Positions 17,633 to 25,330 of a stretch of DNA of 64,000 nt are shown here, piece by piece. Source of the stretch: an uncultured Alistipes sp. (lineage in GTDB: Bacteria > Bacteroidota > Bacteroidia > Bacteroidales > Rikenellaceae); assembly GCA_900539755.1 (NCBI GenBank), contig UQDC01000004.1:180482-244481 (forward strand), written 5' to 3'. A program made the position numbers and the translations under genes. The stretch's first letter is position 1, and each line of letters starts with the position of its first letter. Below the pieces are notes generated by a model. The model saw nothing but the letters and a program-made list of their open reading frames with translations, made no database searches and was not told the DNA's origin.

Positions 17633-18553
17633 ATGAAAGTATTAGTTGCTACCGAGAAACCATTTGCCAAGGCTGCAGTGGACGGAATTCGTGAAATCAT
17701 TGAGGGGGCCGGCTATCAGTTGGCCCTGTTGGAAAAGTACACCGATAAAAGCCAGCTATTGGAGGCTGTTGCCGATGTCGATGCTTTGATCGTGCGGAGT
17801 GACAAGGTAACGGCTGAAGTGATTGCAGCGGCTCCGCAACTGAAGGTCGTTGTGCGTGCTGGTGCTGGATATGATAATGTAGATTTGGCAACCTGCACTC
17901 AGCGTGGAATTGTCGTGATGAACACACCGGGACAAAATTCAAATGCCGTAGCGGAATTGGCTATCGGTATGATGATTTTTATGGCTCGTAATCAATTTAC
18001 CCCGGGAACCGGTTCTGAAATTCGGGGAAAACGCCTTGGAATTCAGGCTTATGGTCATGTCGGACGTCTTGTTGGACGGTTGGGAAAAGCCATGGGCATG
18101 GAGGTTTCAGCACATGATCCGTATGTCAATCCGGAGGTGTTTGCCGAGGATGGTGTGATGGCTGTTGATTCGGTTGAGGCTTTGTATGAGCAGTCAGATT
18201 TCCTATCGTTGCATATTCCTGCTACGGAACAGACTAAAGGATCGATTGGTTACAGCCTCCTCAGTAAGATGCCTAAAGGGGCTACTCTGGTTAATACGGC
18301 TCGTAAAGAGGTGATTGATGAGGCTGGTTTGGCTCAGGCTCTTGAAGAGCGTCCTGATCTGAAATATATCACGGACATTGCAGCCGGTAATCAAGCTGAG
18401 CTGAATGAAAAGTTTGGTAAACGGGTGTTTGCAACGGCCAAAAAAATGGGCGCAGAGACAGCTGAAGCCAACATTAATGCCGGTTTAGCAGCAGCGCGTC
18501 AGGTTGTTGCCTATTTTAAGGAGAACGATACGCGTTTCCAAGTAAATAAATAG
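17633..18553 (+). CDS. serA: D-3-phosphoglycerate dehydrogenase, type IIIK-like
   Basis: SerA oxidises 3-phosphoglycerate to 3-phosphohydroxypyruvate, the first step of serine synthesis. From ATG 17633 the protein has 306 residues and no C-terminal ACT or ASB domain, so it is the short type III form with no built-in serine sensor. Visible are GAGYDNVDL, MNTPGQNSNAVAELAIG, the NAD loop GIQAYGHVG (first glycine of GxGxxG replaced by alanine) and the catalytic R224 in NTARKEVID. The usual catalytic histidine in the P-H-x-G region is replaced by lysine (about K271 in TAKKMGAETAEAN), the type IIIK arrangement described for Entamoeba and Bacteroides-like enzymes. Confidence 0.93.
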   Translation: MKVLVATEKPFAKAAVDGIREIIEGAGYQLALLEKYTDKSQLLEAVADVDALIVRSDKVTAEVIAAAPQLKVVVRAGAGYDNVDLATCTQRGIVVMNTPGQNSNAVAELAIGMMIFMARNQFTPGTGSEIRGKRLGIQAYGHVGRLVGRLGKAMGMEVSAHDPYVNPEVFAEDGVMAVDSVEALYEQSDFLSLHIPATEQTKGSIGYSLLSKMPKGATLVNTARKEVIDEAGLAQALEERPDLKYITDIAAGNQAELNEKFGKRVFATAKKMGAETAEANINAGLAAARQVVAYFKENDTRFQVNK

Positions 18554-18587
18554 TGTTGAGTAAAACGAATTTCAGATACAGTATAAT

Positions 18588-19829
18588 ATGGTCAGAATCA
18601 AACCTTTTCGAGGTATTCGTCCCCCTGCTGAATATGCTGCCGAGGTGGCTTCACGCCCTTATGATGTGTTGAATTCACAGGAGGCGCAAAAGGAGGCTAC
18701 AGAGAAATCGCTGCTTCATATTATTAAACCAGAGATTGATTTTGCTCCGATAGCTGATGAACATTCTGATGAGGTGTATGCACGTGCTGTCGAAAATTTC
18801 CAGACTTGGCGAAAAAAAGGTTGGTTGGTGCAGGATGATACTGAAAAGTATTATGTCTATGCACAGACGATGGATGGCCGAACTCAATATGGTTTGGTAG
18901 CGGCTTGCCATTTTGATGATTATCTTCAGGGTAAAATCAAAAAGCATGAGTTGACTCGTCCAGACAAGGAAGAGGATCGCATGGTGCATGTCCGGATTCA
19001 AAATGCCAATGTCGAACCGGTCTTTTTCTCTTATCCAGCTAATCGGGAGATGGATCAAATTATTGACGGAATCGTTACCACGCATGAACCGGTTTATGAT
19101 TTTGTGGCAGCAGATGGTTTTGGTCACCGTTTTTGGGTGATTGATGACGAAGCGATCCAAAAGCGTATTACAGAGATTTTTGCCGATATTCCGGCTCTGT
19201 ATGTTGCCGATGGCCATCATCGTACAGCTGCGGCAGCACGTGTCGGTCAAGAGAAGATGAGCCAGAATCCTGATCATACCGGTAATGAGGAGTATTGCTT
19301 CTTTTTGGCTGTAATTTTCCCTGACAATCAGTTGAAGATTATTGATTATAACCGATTGGTCAAAGATCTCAACGGGTTGACAACAACACAGTTACTCGAT
19401 GCATTGACTGAGCATTTCGAGGTAAAAAAGTGTGGAGCTGAGATTTATCATCCCGATCGTTTGCACAACTTTGCCATGTATTTGGATGGAGCTTGGTATA
19501 GTTTGACGGCTAAACCAGGAACATACGACGACAATGACCCGATTGGGGTGCTGGATGTAACAATCTTGTCGAATTTGGTATTGGATAAGTTACTGGGGAT
19601 TAAGGATCTTCGTACCGACAAACGAATTGATTTTGTCGGAGGTATTCGGGGATTAGGAGAGTTGCAACGTCGTGTAGATAGTGGTGAGATGCAGGTTGCT
19701 TTTGCGCTCTACCCTGTCTCCATGAAGCAGCTGATTGACATTGCCGATTCAGGTAATATTATGCCTCCTAAGACAACTTGGTTTGAACCGAAACTGCGCT
19801 CAGGATTGGTGATCCATAGCCTCGACTAA
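18588..19829 (+). CDS. DUF1015-family protein of the serine operon
   Basis: The 413-residue protein is a complete DUF1015 member: it begins MVRIKPFRGIRP with ASRPYDVLNSQEA, contains IKKHELTRPDKEEDRMVH at 117-134, and has the strongly conserved YVADGHHRTAAAA at 205-216. The DGHHR-A segment resembles the ParB-like nucleotide motif of SerK/SbnI free-serine kinases; that similarity is my inference, not an established function for this protein. It lies 34 bases after serA on the same strand, the usual neighbourhood in Bacteroidales, which points to serine or phosphoserine metabolism. No signal peptide or membrane segment is visible. Confidence 0.9.
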   Translation: MVRIKPFRGIRPPAEYAAEVASRPYDVLNSQEAQKEATEKSLLHIIKPEIDFAPIADEHSDEVYARAVENFQTWRKKGWLVQDDTEKYYVYAQTMDGRTQYGLVAACHFDDYLQGKIKKHELTRPDKEEDRMVHVRIQNANVEPVFFSYPANREMDQIIDGIVTTHEPVYDFVAADGFGHRFWVIDDEAIQKRITEIFADIPALYVADGHHRTAAAARVGQEKMSQNPDHTGNEEYCFFLAVIFPDNQLKIIDYNRLVKDLNGLTTTQLLDALTEHFEVKKCGAEIYHPDRLHNFAMYLDGAWYSLTAKPGTYDDNDPIGVLDVTILSNLVLDKLLGIKDLRTDKRIDFVGGIRGLGELQRRVDSGEMQVAFALYPVSMKQLIDIADSGNIMPPKTTWFEPKLRSGLVIHSLD

Positions 19830-19830
19830 A

Positions 19831-19916
19831 CACTATAGTGTTGTTTGGCTGACAGATAACGCCCTATTTCTTTGACTGGTAGAATTTGACAGCCAACAAA
19901 GATCTGGGCGTTTTTT
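19831..19916 (+). terminator. interleaved inverted repeats ending in a T-run after DUF1015
   Basis: Two stems interleave: TTGTTTGGCTG (19841-19851) can pair with CAGCCAACAA (19890-19899), and AACGCCC (19858-19864) with GGGCGTT (19906-19912), the latter running into six T. The topology is that of an H-type pseudoknot or two alternative folds. A perfect palindrome CACTATAGTG (19831-19840) precedes it. It probably ends the serine transcript. Confidence 0.55.
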
Positions 19917-20030
19917 GTAAACAGAAACAAACGGGTGTCATGAATAGGTGATAAAATGAAGTGTATTTCATTTATAATCTGTTTGTTAATAGACTTTTAT
20001 AAGTCTTAGGTATCGTAAAATCACATATAA

Positions 20031-20065
20031 TTTGTAATCATTTTTATGCCTTTTCGATAAATTTG
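20031..20065 (+). promoter_or_regulatory. candidate promoter for the 2-oxoacid oxidoreductase operon
   Basis: TAAATTTG (20058-20065) is an exact -7 match, and TTTG occurs at 20031-20034 (23 bases away, slightly long). The phrase ATTTGTAATCA is repeated at 20030 and 20061. The predicted start would leave a leader of about 15 bases before the ferredoxin ATG. Confidence 0.55.
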
Positions 20066-20085
20066 TAATCAAAATAGAACAAATT

Positions 20086-20316
20086 ATGTCTAAAATTAAA
20101 GGTACGGTTGTTATTGACAAGGAACGCTGCAAAGGTTGTAATCTTTGTGTGGTAGCATGTCCGGTACAGGTGTTGGCACTGGCTGCCGAGGTCAACGCTA
20201 AAGGTTATAATTATTCTGAGATGGCACATCCCGAAGATTGTGTTGGGTGTGCAAGCTGTGCGATTGTTTGTCCTGATAGCTGCATCACTGTTTATCGTCA
20301 GAAATTCGAAGACTAA
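20086..20316 (+). CDS. 2-oxoacid:ferredoxin oxidoreductase, 4Fe-4S ferredoxin (delta) subunit
   Basis: This 76-residue protein is the two-cluster ferredoxin subunit that passes electrons from the oxidoreductase to free ferredoxin. It has two complete CxxCxxCxxxCP motifs: C15, C18, C21, C25 and C52, C55, C58, C62. It is the first of four genes on the same strand (delta, alpha, beta, gamma) coding for one enzyme complex; the alpha gene starts 36 bases downstream. Such complexes oxidatively decarboxylate or, in anaerobes, reductively synthesise 2-oxoacids such as 2-oxoglutarate or branched-chain 2-oxoacids. Confidence 0.93.
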   Translation: MSKIKGTVVIDKERCKGCNLCVVACPVQVLALAAEVNAKGYNYSEMAHPEDCVGCASCAIVCPDSCITVYRQKFED

Positions 20317-20352
20317 TTCTCTTCGAAACTAATAAGCTAAAAATCCAGTCAG

Positions 20353-21432
20353 ATGGAAGAGATAAAATTGATGAAGGGAAATGAGGTAATCGCTGAAGCG
20401 GCCATTCGTTGTGGCTGTGACGGTTATTTTGGTTATCCCATTACCCCGCAATCGGAAATCTTGGAGACTCTCTCTGAGTTAAGGCCATGGGAGACAACCG
20501 GTATGGTGGTTGTTCAGGCCGAAAGTGAAATTGCCGCAATCAATTTGGTATATGGTGGCGCTGCATGCGGTAAAAAGGTAATGACCTCGTCATCCAGTCC
20601 CGGTATCAGTTTGATGAGTGAGGGGCTGAGTTATTTAGCGGGAGCTGAATTGCCCTGTTTGGTAGTTGATGTATCACGTGGAGGTCCGGGACTTGGTACG
20701 ATTCAGCCGTCACAGGCTGACTATTTCCAGGTTACAAAAGGTGGCGGACACGGGGATTACCATTTGATCGTATTGGCTCCCTACTCTGTTCAGGAGATGT
20801 ATGATTTTGTGTCATTGGGTTTTGATCTGGCATTCAAATACCTCAATCCGGTTATGATTTTGGCCGATGGCGTGATTGGTCAAATGATGGAGAAGGTGAC
20901 ACTGGGACCTCAGCAACCTCGTTGGACCAACGAATATATTGCTGAAAAATATCCATGGGCACTTACTGGTAAACCTGCCAGTCGTAAACGCAATATAGCT
21001 ACTTCATTGGAGCTGGAACCTCACGAACAGGAGAAGGTAAACCAAAAATTGCAGCGCAAATATGCAGAGGTTTGTCAAAATGAGGTTCGTTACGAGACTC
21101 TTCAATGTGAAGATGCTGATTATGTGTTGGTTGCTTATGGATCGTCAGCCCGTATCAGTGCCAAAGTAGTTGAAATGGCTCGTGAACAAGGTATTAAAGC
21201 TGGTTTGTTGCGTCCGATCACTTTGTATCCGTTCCCATATGAACCGATTGCTGAGTTGTCGCATCGGGTCAAAGGCTTCCTCTCTGTGGAGATGAGTGCT
21301 GGTCAAATGATTGAAGATGTACGTTTGGCTGTTGAAGGACGTGCAAGTGTAGAACATTATGGACGTATGGGTGGTGTGATCCACTCTCCAGATGAAGTGT
21401 TCGGAGCACTTAAGAGCAAGTTTTCTCTTTAA
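20353..21432 (+). CDS. 2-oxoacid:ferredoxin oxidoreductase alpha subunit (VorB/KorA type)
   Basis: The 359-residue alpha subunit carries the pyrimidine-side TPP domain and domain II. Motifs seen are the N-terminal MKGNEVIAEAAIRCGC then YFGYPITPQSEI, VVVQAESEIAAINLVYGGAACG, TSSSSPGISLMSEG, and SRGGPGLGTIQPSQADYFQ. Substrate preference (2-oxoglutarate, 2-oxoisovalerate, or both) cannot be read safely from the sequence, so I avoid choosing between vor and kor. The downstream beta subunit begins 12 bases after the stop and has a strong ribosome site. Confidence 0.92.
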   Translation: MEEIKLMKGNEVIAEAAIRCGCDGYFGYPITPQSEILETLSELRPWETTGMVVVQAESEIAAINLVYGGAACGKKVMTSSSSPGISLMSEGLSYLAGAELPCLVVDVSRGGPGLGTIQPSQADYFQVTKGGGHGDYHLIVLAPYSVQEMYDFVSLGFDLAFKYLNPVMILADGVIGQMMEKVTLGPQQPRWTNEYIAEKYPWALTGKPASRKRNIATSLELEPHEQEKVNQKLQRKYAEVCQNEVRYETLQCEDADYVLVAYGSSARISAKVVEMAREQGIKAGLLRPITLYPFPYEPIAELSHRVKGFLSVEMSAGQMIEDVRLAVEGRASVEHYGRMGGVIHSPDEVFGALKSKFSL

Positions 21433-21433
21433 T

Positions 21434-21441
21434 GGAGGTGA
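21434..21441 (+). promoter_or_regulatory. strong Shine-Dalgarno site deciding the beta-subunit start
   Basis: GGAGGTGA overlaps the end of the alpha-subunit frame and is spaced for the ATG at 21445, not for the in-frame GTG at 21442. Such a full SD is uncommon in this window. Confidence 0.7.
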
Positions 21442-21444
21442 GTG

Positions 21445-22206
21445 ATGGCAAAAGAAGTTGAGATAAAACCTGAAAATTTGGTATATGGTCGCTCCTCACT
21501 GATGTTGGATGCGACAATGCACTACTGCCCGGGTTGCAGTCATGGTGTCATTCACAAATTGATTGCAGAGGCGATCGAAGAGTTGCATCTTGAGCACGAT
21601 TCGATCGGAGTCTCACCTGTAGGCTGTTCAGTATTTGCATATAATTATATTGATATCGACTGGGCTGAAGCGGCTCATGGACGTGCTGCAGCCGTTGCAT
21701 CTGCTATCAAACGGATGCGTCCCGACAAGATGGTCTTCACTTATCAGGGAGATGGAGACTTGGCTGCAATCGGTACCGGAGAGACGATTCATGCCTGCAA
21801 CCGAGGTGAAGGCATCGCAATCATTTATGTGAACAATGCAATCTACGGAATGACCGGAGGACAGATGGCCCCGACTACCTTGTTGGGTATGAAGACAGCT
21901 ACTACTCCTATGGGACGTGATCCGAAGTTGAATGGGTATCCGTATAAGGTTGCGGATATGGTTAAATTGCTTGATGGAGTATGTTATGTAACCCGTCAGG
22001 CAGTGCACACTCCGGCAGCTGTTCGTAAAGCCAAAAAAGCGATCAAAAAGGCGTTTGAAAATTCTCGAGATAATAGAGGGCTTTCGTTTGTTGAAATTGT
22101 AGCGACCTGCAATTCGGGATGGAAAATGTCGCCAGTAGATGCTAACAAATGGATGAGTGAACACATGTTCGAAGTATATCCGCTTGGTGATTTGAAAGAT
22201 ATTTAA
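21445..22206 (+). CDS. 2-oxoacid:ferredoxin oxidoreductase beta subunit, TPP-binding
   Basis: The 253-residue beta subunit binds the thiamine diphosphate pyrophosphate with magnesium. It has HYCPGCSHGVIHKL, GVSPVGCSVFAYNY, HGRAAAVASAIKRM, the TPP motif GDGDLAAIGTGE near residue 110, and NNAIYGMTGGQMAPTT. All are in the positions expected for VorA/KorB. The ATG at 21445 is chosen over the GTG three bases earlier because of the GGAGGTGA site. It pairs with the alpha subunit upstream and gamma subunit downstream. Confidence 0.93.
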   Translation: MAKEVEIKPENLVYGRSSLMLDATMHYCPGCSHGVIHKLIAEAIEELHLEHDSIGVSPVGCSVFAYNYIDIDWAEAAHGRAAAVASAIKRMRPDKMVFTYQGDGDLAAIGTGETIHACNRGEGIAIIYVNNAIYGMTGGQMAPTTLLGMKTATTPMGRDPKLNGYPYKVADMVKLLDGVCYVTRQAVHTPAAVRKAKKAIKKAFENSRDNRGLSFVEIVATCNSGWKMSPVDANKWMSEHMFEVYPLGDLKDI

Positions 22207-22216
22207 TCGGAAGGCT

Positions 22217-22765
22217 ATGATTAAGGAAGAGATAATTATTGCAGGATTTGGAGGTCAAGGTGTACTCTCGATGGGTAAGATTTTGGCTTATTCCGGAGTG
22301 ATGCAGGATCTTGAAGTGAGTTGGATGCCTTCGTATGGTCCTGAAATGCGTGGAGGAACGGCCAATGTAACAGTCATTGTGAGCGATCATCGGATTAGCT
22401 CCCCCATCTCCCATGAATACGATACGGCGATTATTCTTAATCAGCAGAGTTTGGACAAGTTCGAACCCATGGTGAAGCCCGGTGGTGTATTGATTTATGA
22501 TCCGAACGGTATTTCTAGACTCCCGATTCGTAAAGATATTGAGGTTTATGAGATCGATGCAACTGCTGAGGCAGCTCGTTTAGGAAACATCCGTGTGTTC
22601 AATACAATGGTTTTGGGTGGTTATCTCAAAGTACGTCCGTTGTTGCAATTTGAAAACGTAATGAAGGGGTTGGCAAAATCGCTTCCTGAACGTTTGCACA
22701 AATTGTTGCCAGCGAATGAGCAGGCGATCCGCCACGGTATGGAATTAATTCGTAAAGTCGAATAA
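22217..22765 (+). CDS. 2-oxoacid:ferredoxin oxidoreductase gamma subunit
   Basis: The 182-residue gamma subunit has the domain III fold with the opening IIIAGFGGQGVLSMGKILAYSG and MPSYGPEMRGGTANVTVIVSD, both diagnostic. It starts 10 bases after the beta subunit and ends the four-gene cluster, with a terminator 20 bases on. It completes the heterotetramer predicted from the three genes upstream. Confidence 0.93.
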   Translation: MIKEEIIIAGFGGQGVLSMGKILAYSGVMQDLEVSWMPSYGPEMRGGTANVTVIVSDHRISSPISHEYDTAIILNQQSLDKFEPMVKPGGVLIYDPNGISRLPIRKDIEVYEIDATAEAARLGNIRVFNTMVLGGYLKVRPLLQFENVMKGLAKSLPERLHKLLPANEQAIRHGMELIRKVE

Positions 22766-22785
22766 TATACCTCTATTCGTAAAAG

Positions 22786-22817
22786 ATAAAATCCGGCTAA
22801 GCAGCCGGATTTTTTTA
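22786..22817 (+). terminator. intrinsic terminator of the oxidoreductase operon
   Basis: AATCCGGCT (22790-22798) pairs with AGCCGGATT (22803-22811) and continues into a seven-T run, about 25 bases after the gamma-subunit stop. Confidence 0.9.
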
Positions 22818-22973
22818 TAGGTGTATGTAGGTTATTTCAACAAAGAATTGTAGCAATATTTTTATTGTTATTATCTTCTTTTTTGGTGTATTACCTTCCT
22901 AAATATACTTAAATTCGTTTGATCGATGTGAAAGTTTATCAGTCAACAAATTTAATAGTGAGCTACTGGGGTG

Positions 22974-23612
22974 TTACGGCCGATCGTTGTTGAGAGTTTC
23001 CGATTCGTCGTGCAGATGTGGCAGGCTTAGTTTATACTTGACTGCGATTACACGTGAAGCAATGACAGCGATTGCTGCCAGAATTTGGGTGAGATTTTGT
23101 GCACATCCATAATGGAGACATATTCCAAATACAATACCTCCAAATACACATGCTAAAGCATAGATTTCTTTGTGAAAGATCAGAGGAACCTCATTGATTA
23201 AAATATCACGTAGAACACCTCCTGCTGCACCGGTAATCGTTCCCATGATGATAGCTACCCAGAATGGATAGCCTGCATCCACTGTTTTTTGGATTCCAAC
23301 TACGACAAATAGAGCTAAGCCGATTGTGTCGAAAATAAAAAAGGTGTTGTTTAGTTTGACCAAGTAACGTCGCAATAGAATAACGACAACCATAGCAATG
23401 CCCGTTACAATCAGATAGACGCTGCTCAACATCCAGAAAGCCGTTTGATCTAATAATAGATCACGGATGGTTCCACCACCGATTGCAGTGATAAGTCCGA
23501 CGACATATGCCCCGAACCAATCGAATTGTTTGGCTGCAGCCAATCGAATGCCACTGATAGCAAATGCTAAGGTGCCGAGACTCTCAATGATAAATGGCAA
23601 GGTGATGGTCAT
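22974..23612 (-). CDS. TRIC-family (UPF0126, YadS-like) cation channel protein
   Basis: This 212-residue integral membrane protein contains about seven hydrophobic helices arranged as two three-helix repeats plus one. Each repeat carries the signature G-G-G-x-x-R-D: AIGGGTIRDLLL near residue 44 and GAAGGVLRDILI near 130, as in the trimeric intracellular cation channel homologues of bacteria. Function is probably passive potassium or sodium conductance; in some bacteria related YadS-like proteins are linked to glycine uptake. The gene stands alone on the minus strand, convergent with the oxidoreductase operon. Confidence 0.9.
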   Translation of the reverse strand: MTITLPFIIESLGTLAFAISGIRLAAAKQFDWFGAYVVGLITAIGGGTIRDLLLDQTAFWMLSSVYLIVTGIAMVVVILLRRYLVKLNNTFFIFDTIGLALFVVVGIQKTVDAGYPFWVAIIMGTITGAAGGVLRDILINEVPLIFHKEIYALACVFGGIVFGICLHYGCAQNLTQILAAIAVIASRVIAVKYKLSLPHLHDESETLNNDRP

Positions 23613-23926
23613 ATTGGAATATAGATTTGGAATGCGGTATTGAAGATACCGATGATTGAAGAATCAAAATATGGAACAGATATTTTGAGGGATCAAAGCC
23701 GTCGCCTATAATAAAAACATTCTTTTGTTGGGTGTAATATTATCGATATTATAAAATTGCTCGAAATGGGTTATGTGGAAGGCCTTGTGGTTGATCGTTG
23801 TACCGAGTTAATAAATAAACTCACAAGGCCTTATCTTTCCCCATCTTTTTATAGAAAGCAATCAGAGATTATTTATCGGTTATATAGTATTTAGTGTGAG
23901 CTGTTTGCATGGCACATTTAAAGGCC
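23613..23926. other. intergenic region with an 11-bp inverted repeat
   Basis: Between two minus-strand genes. AAGGCCTTGTG (23779-23789) is repeated in inverse as CACAAGGCCTT (23822-23832), enclosing GAGTT/AACTC (23804-23808 and 23817-23821). There is no T-run directly after the hairpin on either strand, so it is not a standard terminator. It could be the 3' end of the fmt transcript or a small structured RNA. No small ORF with coding signs was seen. Confidence 0.55.
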
Positions 23927-24889
23927 CTATTGGCAGTGATATGTTTCGATCTCTTTAAAACCACGCAGCAGTTCATCGGTTTGCATCCTGCGCTTACCAG
24001 CAAGCTGCAATTCGTTTACAGAGATCCATCCGTCAGCACATGCAATTTTTAACGTGTGTTTGTTGTCCGAGACGATTGTTCCGGGCTGTTGATTGTGTGG
24101 GGTGGTTTCAGGAGTAACAGCGTAGATTTTCAGTCCTGAAACACTATTATCTCGTTGTAATTCTGTCCATGCAGCCGGATATGGACTCAACCCCCGGACT
24201 AAATTGTTGATCTCAGCACAACTTTTAGTCCAGTCGATTTTGCAGGTCTCTTTGAATATTTTTGGAGCATCTTTCAGGTCGGTCGTATCGGTTTGAGGTT
24301 GAGGAATGGGACGCGTATCGCCTGCTGCAATTTTTTCGACCGTTTGGATGACCAATTCTGTTCCGGTAATCATCAATTTGTCATGTAGTGTTCCAACATT
24401 GTCTTCCGGCAGAATGGCAACAGTCTCTTGACCCAAAATATCCCCCTTGTCGATTTCGTGGTTCAACAGGAATGTGGTAACTCCGGTTTGAGTCTCTCCA
24501 TTGATAATAGCCCAATTGATCGGAGCAGCTCCACGATACTGAGGTAAAAGCGAGGCATGGAGGTTGAAAGTGCCCAAACGAGGCATGGCCCAAATAATTT
24601 CGGGAAGCATACGGAAGGCAATGACAATGGCCAGATCGAGGTCGAGTGCCCGGAAGGTTTCGACGAATTCGGGGGCTTTCAACTTTTCAGGCTGGAGAAC
24701 CGGTAAACCGACCGATACAGCATAACGTTTCACGGCCGACTCCTGGACCTTCAGTCCTCGGCCTGCCGGTTTATCCGGTGTTGTGATCACGCTGACGATG
24801 TTATATCCGGCTTCAACCAGTCGTTTTAGGGGCATGACTGCGAAGTCGGGAGTCCCCATATAGGCTATACGCAATTTTTTACTCTCCAT
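23927..24889 (-). CDS. fmt: methionyl-tRNA formyltransferase
   Basis: Fmt formylates initiator Met-tRNA. From ATG 24889 (MESKKLRIAYMGTPDFAV) the protein has 320 residues; an in-frame upstream start at 24913 would add eight residues not usual for the family. Motifs: the N-terminal YMGTPDFAV, FNLHASLLPQYRGAAPINWAI (formyl-donor and catalytic H region) and LNHEIDKGDILGQE with the conserved Asp. The C-terminal tRNA-binding domain runs from about 205. It is the last gene of the five-gene minus-strand operon beginning with the ZnuB-like permease. Confidence 0.95.
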   Translation of the reverse strand: MESKKLRIAYMGTPDFAVMPLKRLVEAGYNIVSVITTPDKPAGRGLKVQESAVKRYAVSVGLPVLQPEKLKAPEFVETFRALDLDLAIVIAFRMLPEIIWAMPRLGTFNLHASLLPQYRGAAPINWAIINGETQTGVTTFLLNHEIDKGDILGQETVAILPEDNVGTLHDKLMITGTELVIQTVEKIAAGDTRPIPQPQTDTTDLKDAPKIFKETCKIDWTKSCAEINNLVRGLSPYPAAWTELQRDNSVSGLKIYAVTPETTPHNQQPGTIVSDNKHTLKIACADGWISVNELQLAGKRRMQTDELLRGFKEIETYHCQ

Positions 24890-24922
24890 GAATCCTTGTG
24901 TGTAATGAGGCACAACCGATGT

Positions 24923-25303
24923 TTATGCCGTAATTTCAATGTGGTTGCCGTCCGGATCTCCGATAACGCTTTCGAAAAATCCATCTCCGGTTGTACGAGG
25001 TTCGCTGATAATTGAGTAACCATCCGTCCGCAAACGTTCGGTCAGCTCATAGACGGCTGCAACACTGCCGGCATTGAATGCAATATGACAAAAACCTGTA
25101 TGTTCATGATCGGCTGCAGCGACAATATCTGTGCGACGTATCAGTTCGAGGGCTGCACTGTGCCCGAAACGAACAAAATAGGATTCAACCCCTTTACCAG
25201 GGTTGACATATTTGTCACTACTCTCCCCTCCGAAATAGGTTACATAAAAATTCCGTAACTCTTCGAGGCGCGTGGTCCATACAGCAATATGAGCGATCTG
25301 CAT
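24923..25303 (-). CDS. VOC/glyoxalase-family protein
   Basis: From ATG 25303 (MQIAHIAVWTTRLEELRNFY) this is a 126-residue vicinal-oxygen-chelate protein with two beta-alpha-beta-beta-beta units. Likely metal ligands are H5, E (in ALELIRR), H (in GFCHIAFNAG) and E in GNHIEITA, the glyoxalase I pattern. Substrate is not predictable; glyoxalase-like detoxification or an isomerase role are both possible. A TTG at 25330 would extend the frame by nine residues but abuts the ribBA stop. It lies between ribBA and fmt. Confidence 0.85.
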   Translation of the reverse strand: MQIAHIAVWTTRLEELRNFYVTYFGGESSDKYVNPGKGVESYFVRFGHSAALELIRRTDIVAAADHEHTGFCHIAFNAGSVAAVYELTERLRTDGYSIISEPRTTGDGFFESVIGDPDGNHIEITA

Positions 25304-25330
25304 TGTGACAGGTGTTAGGGTTGATGTCAA

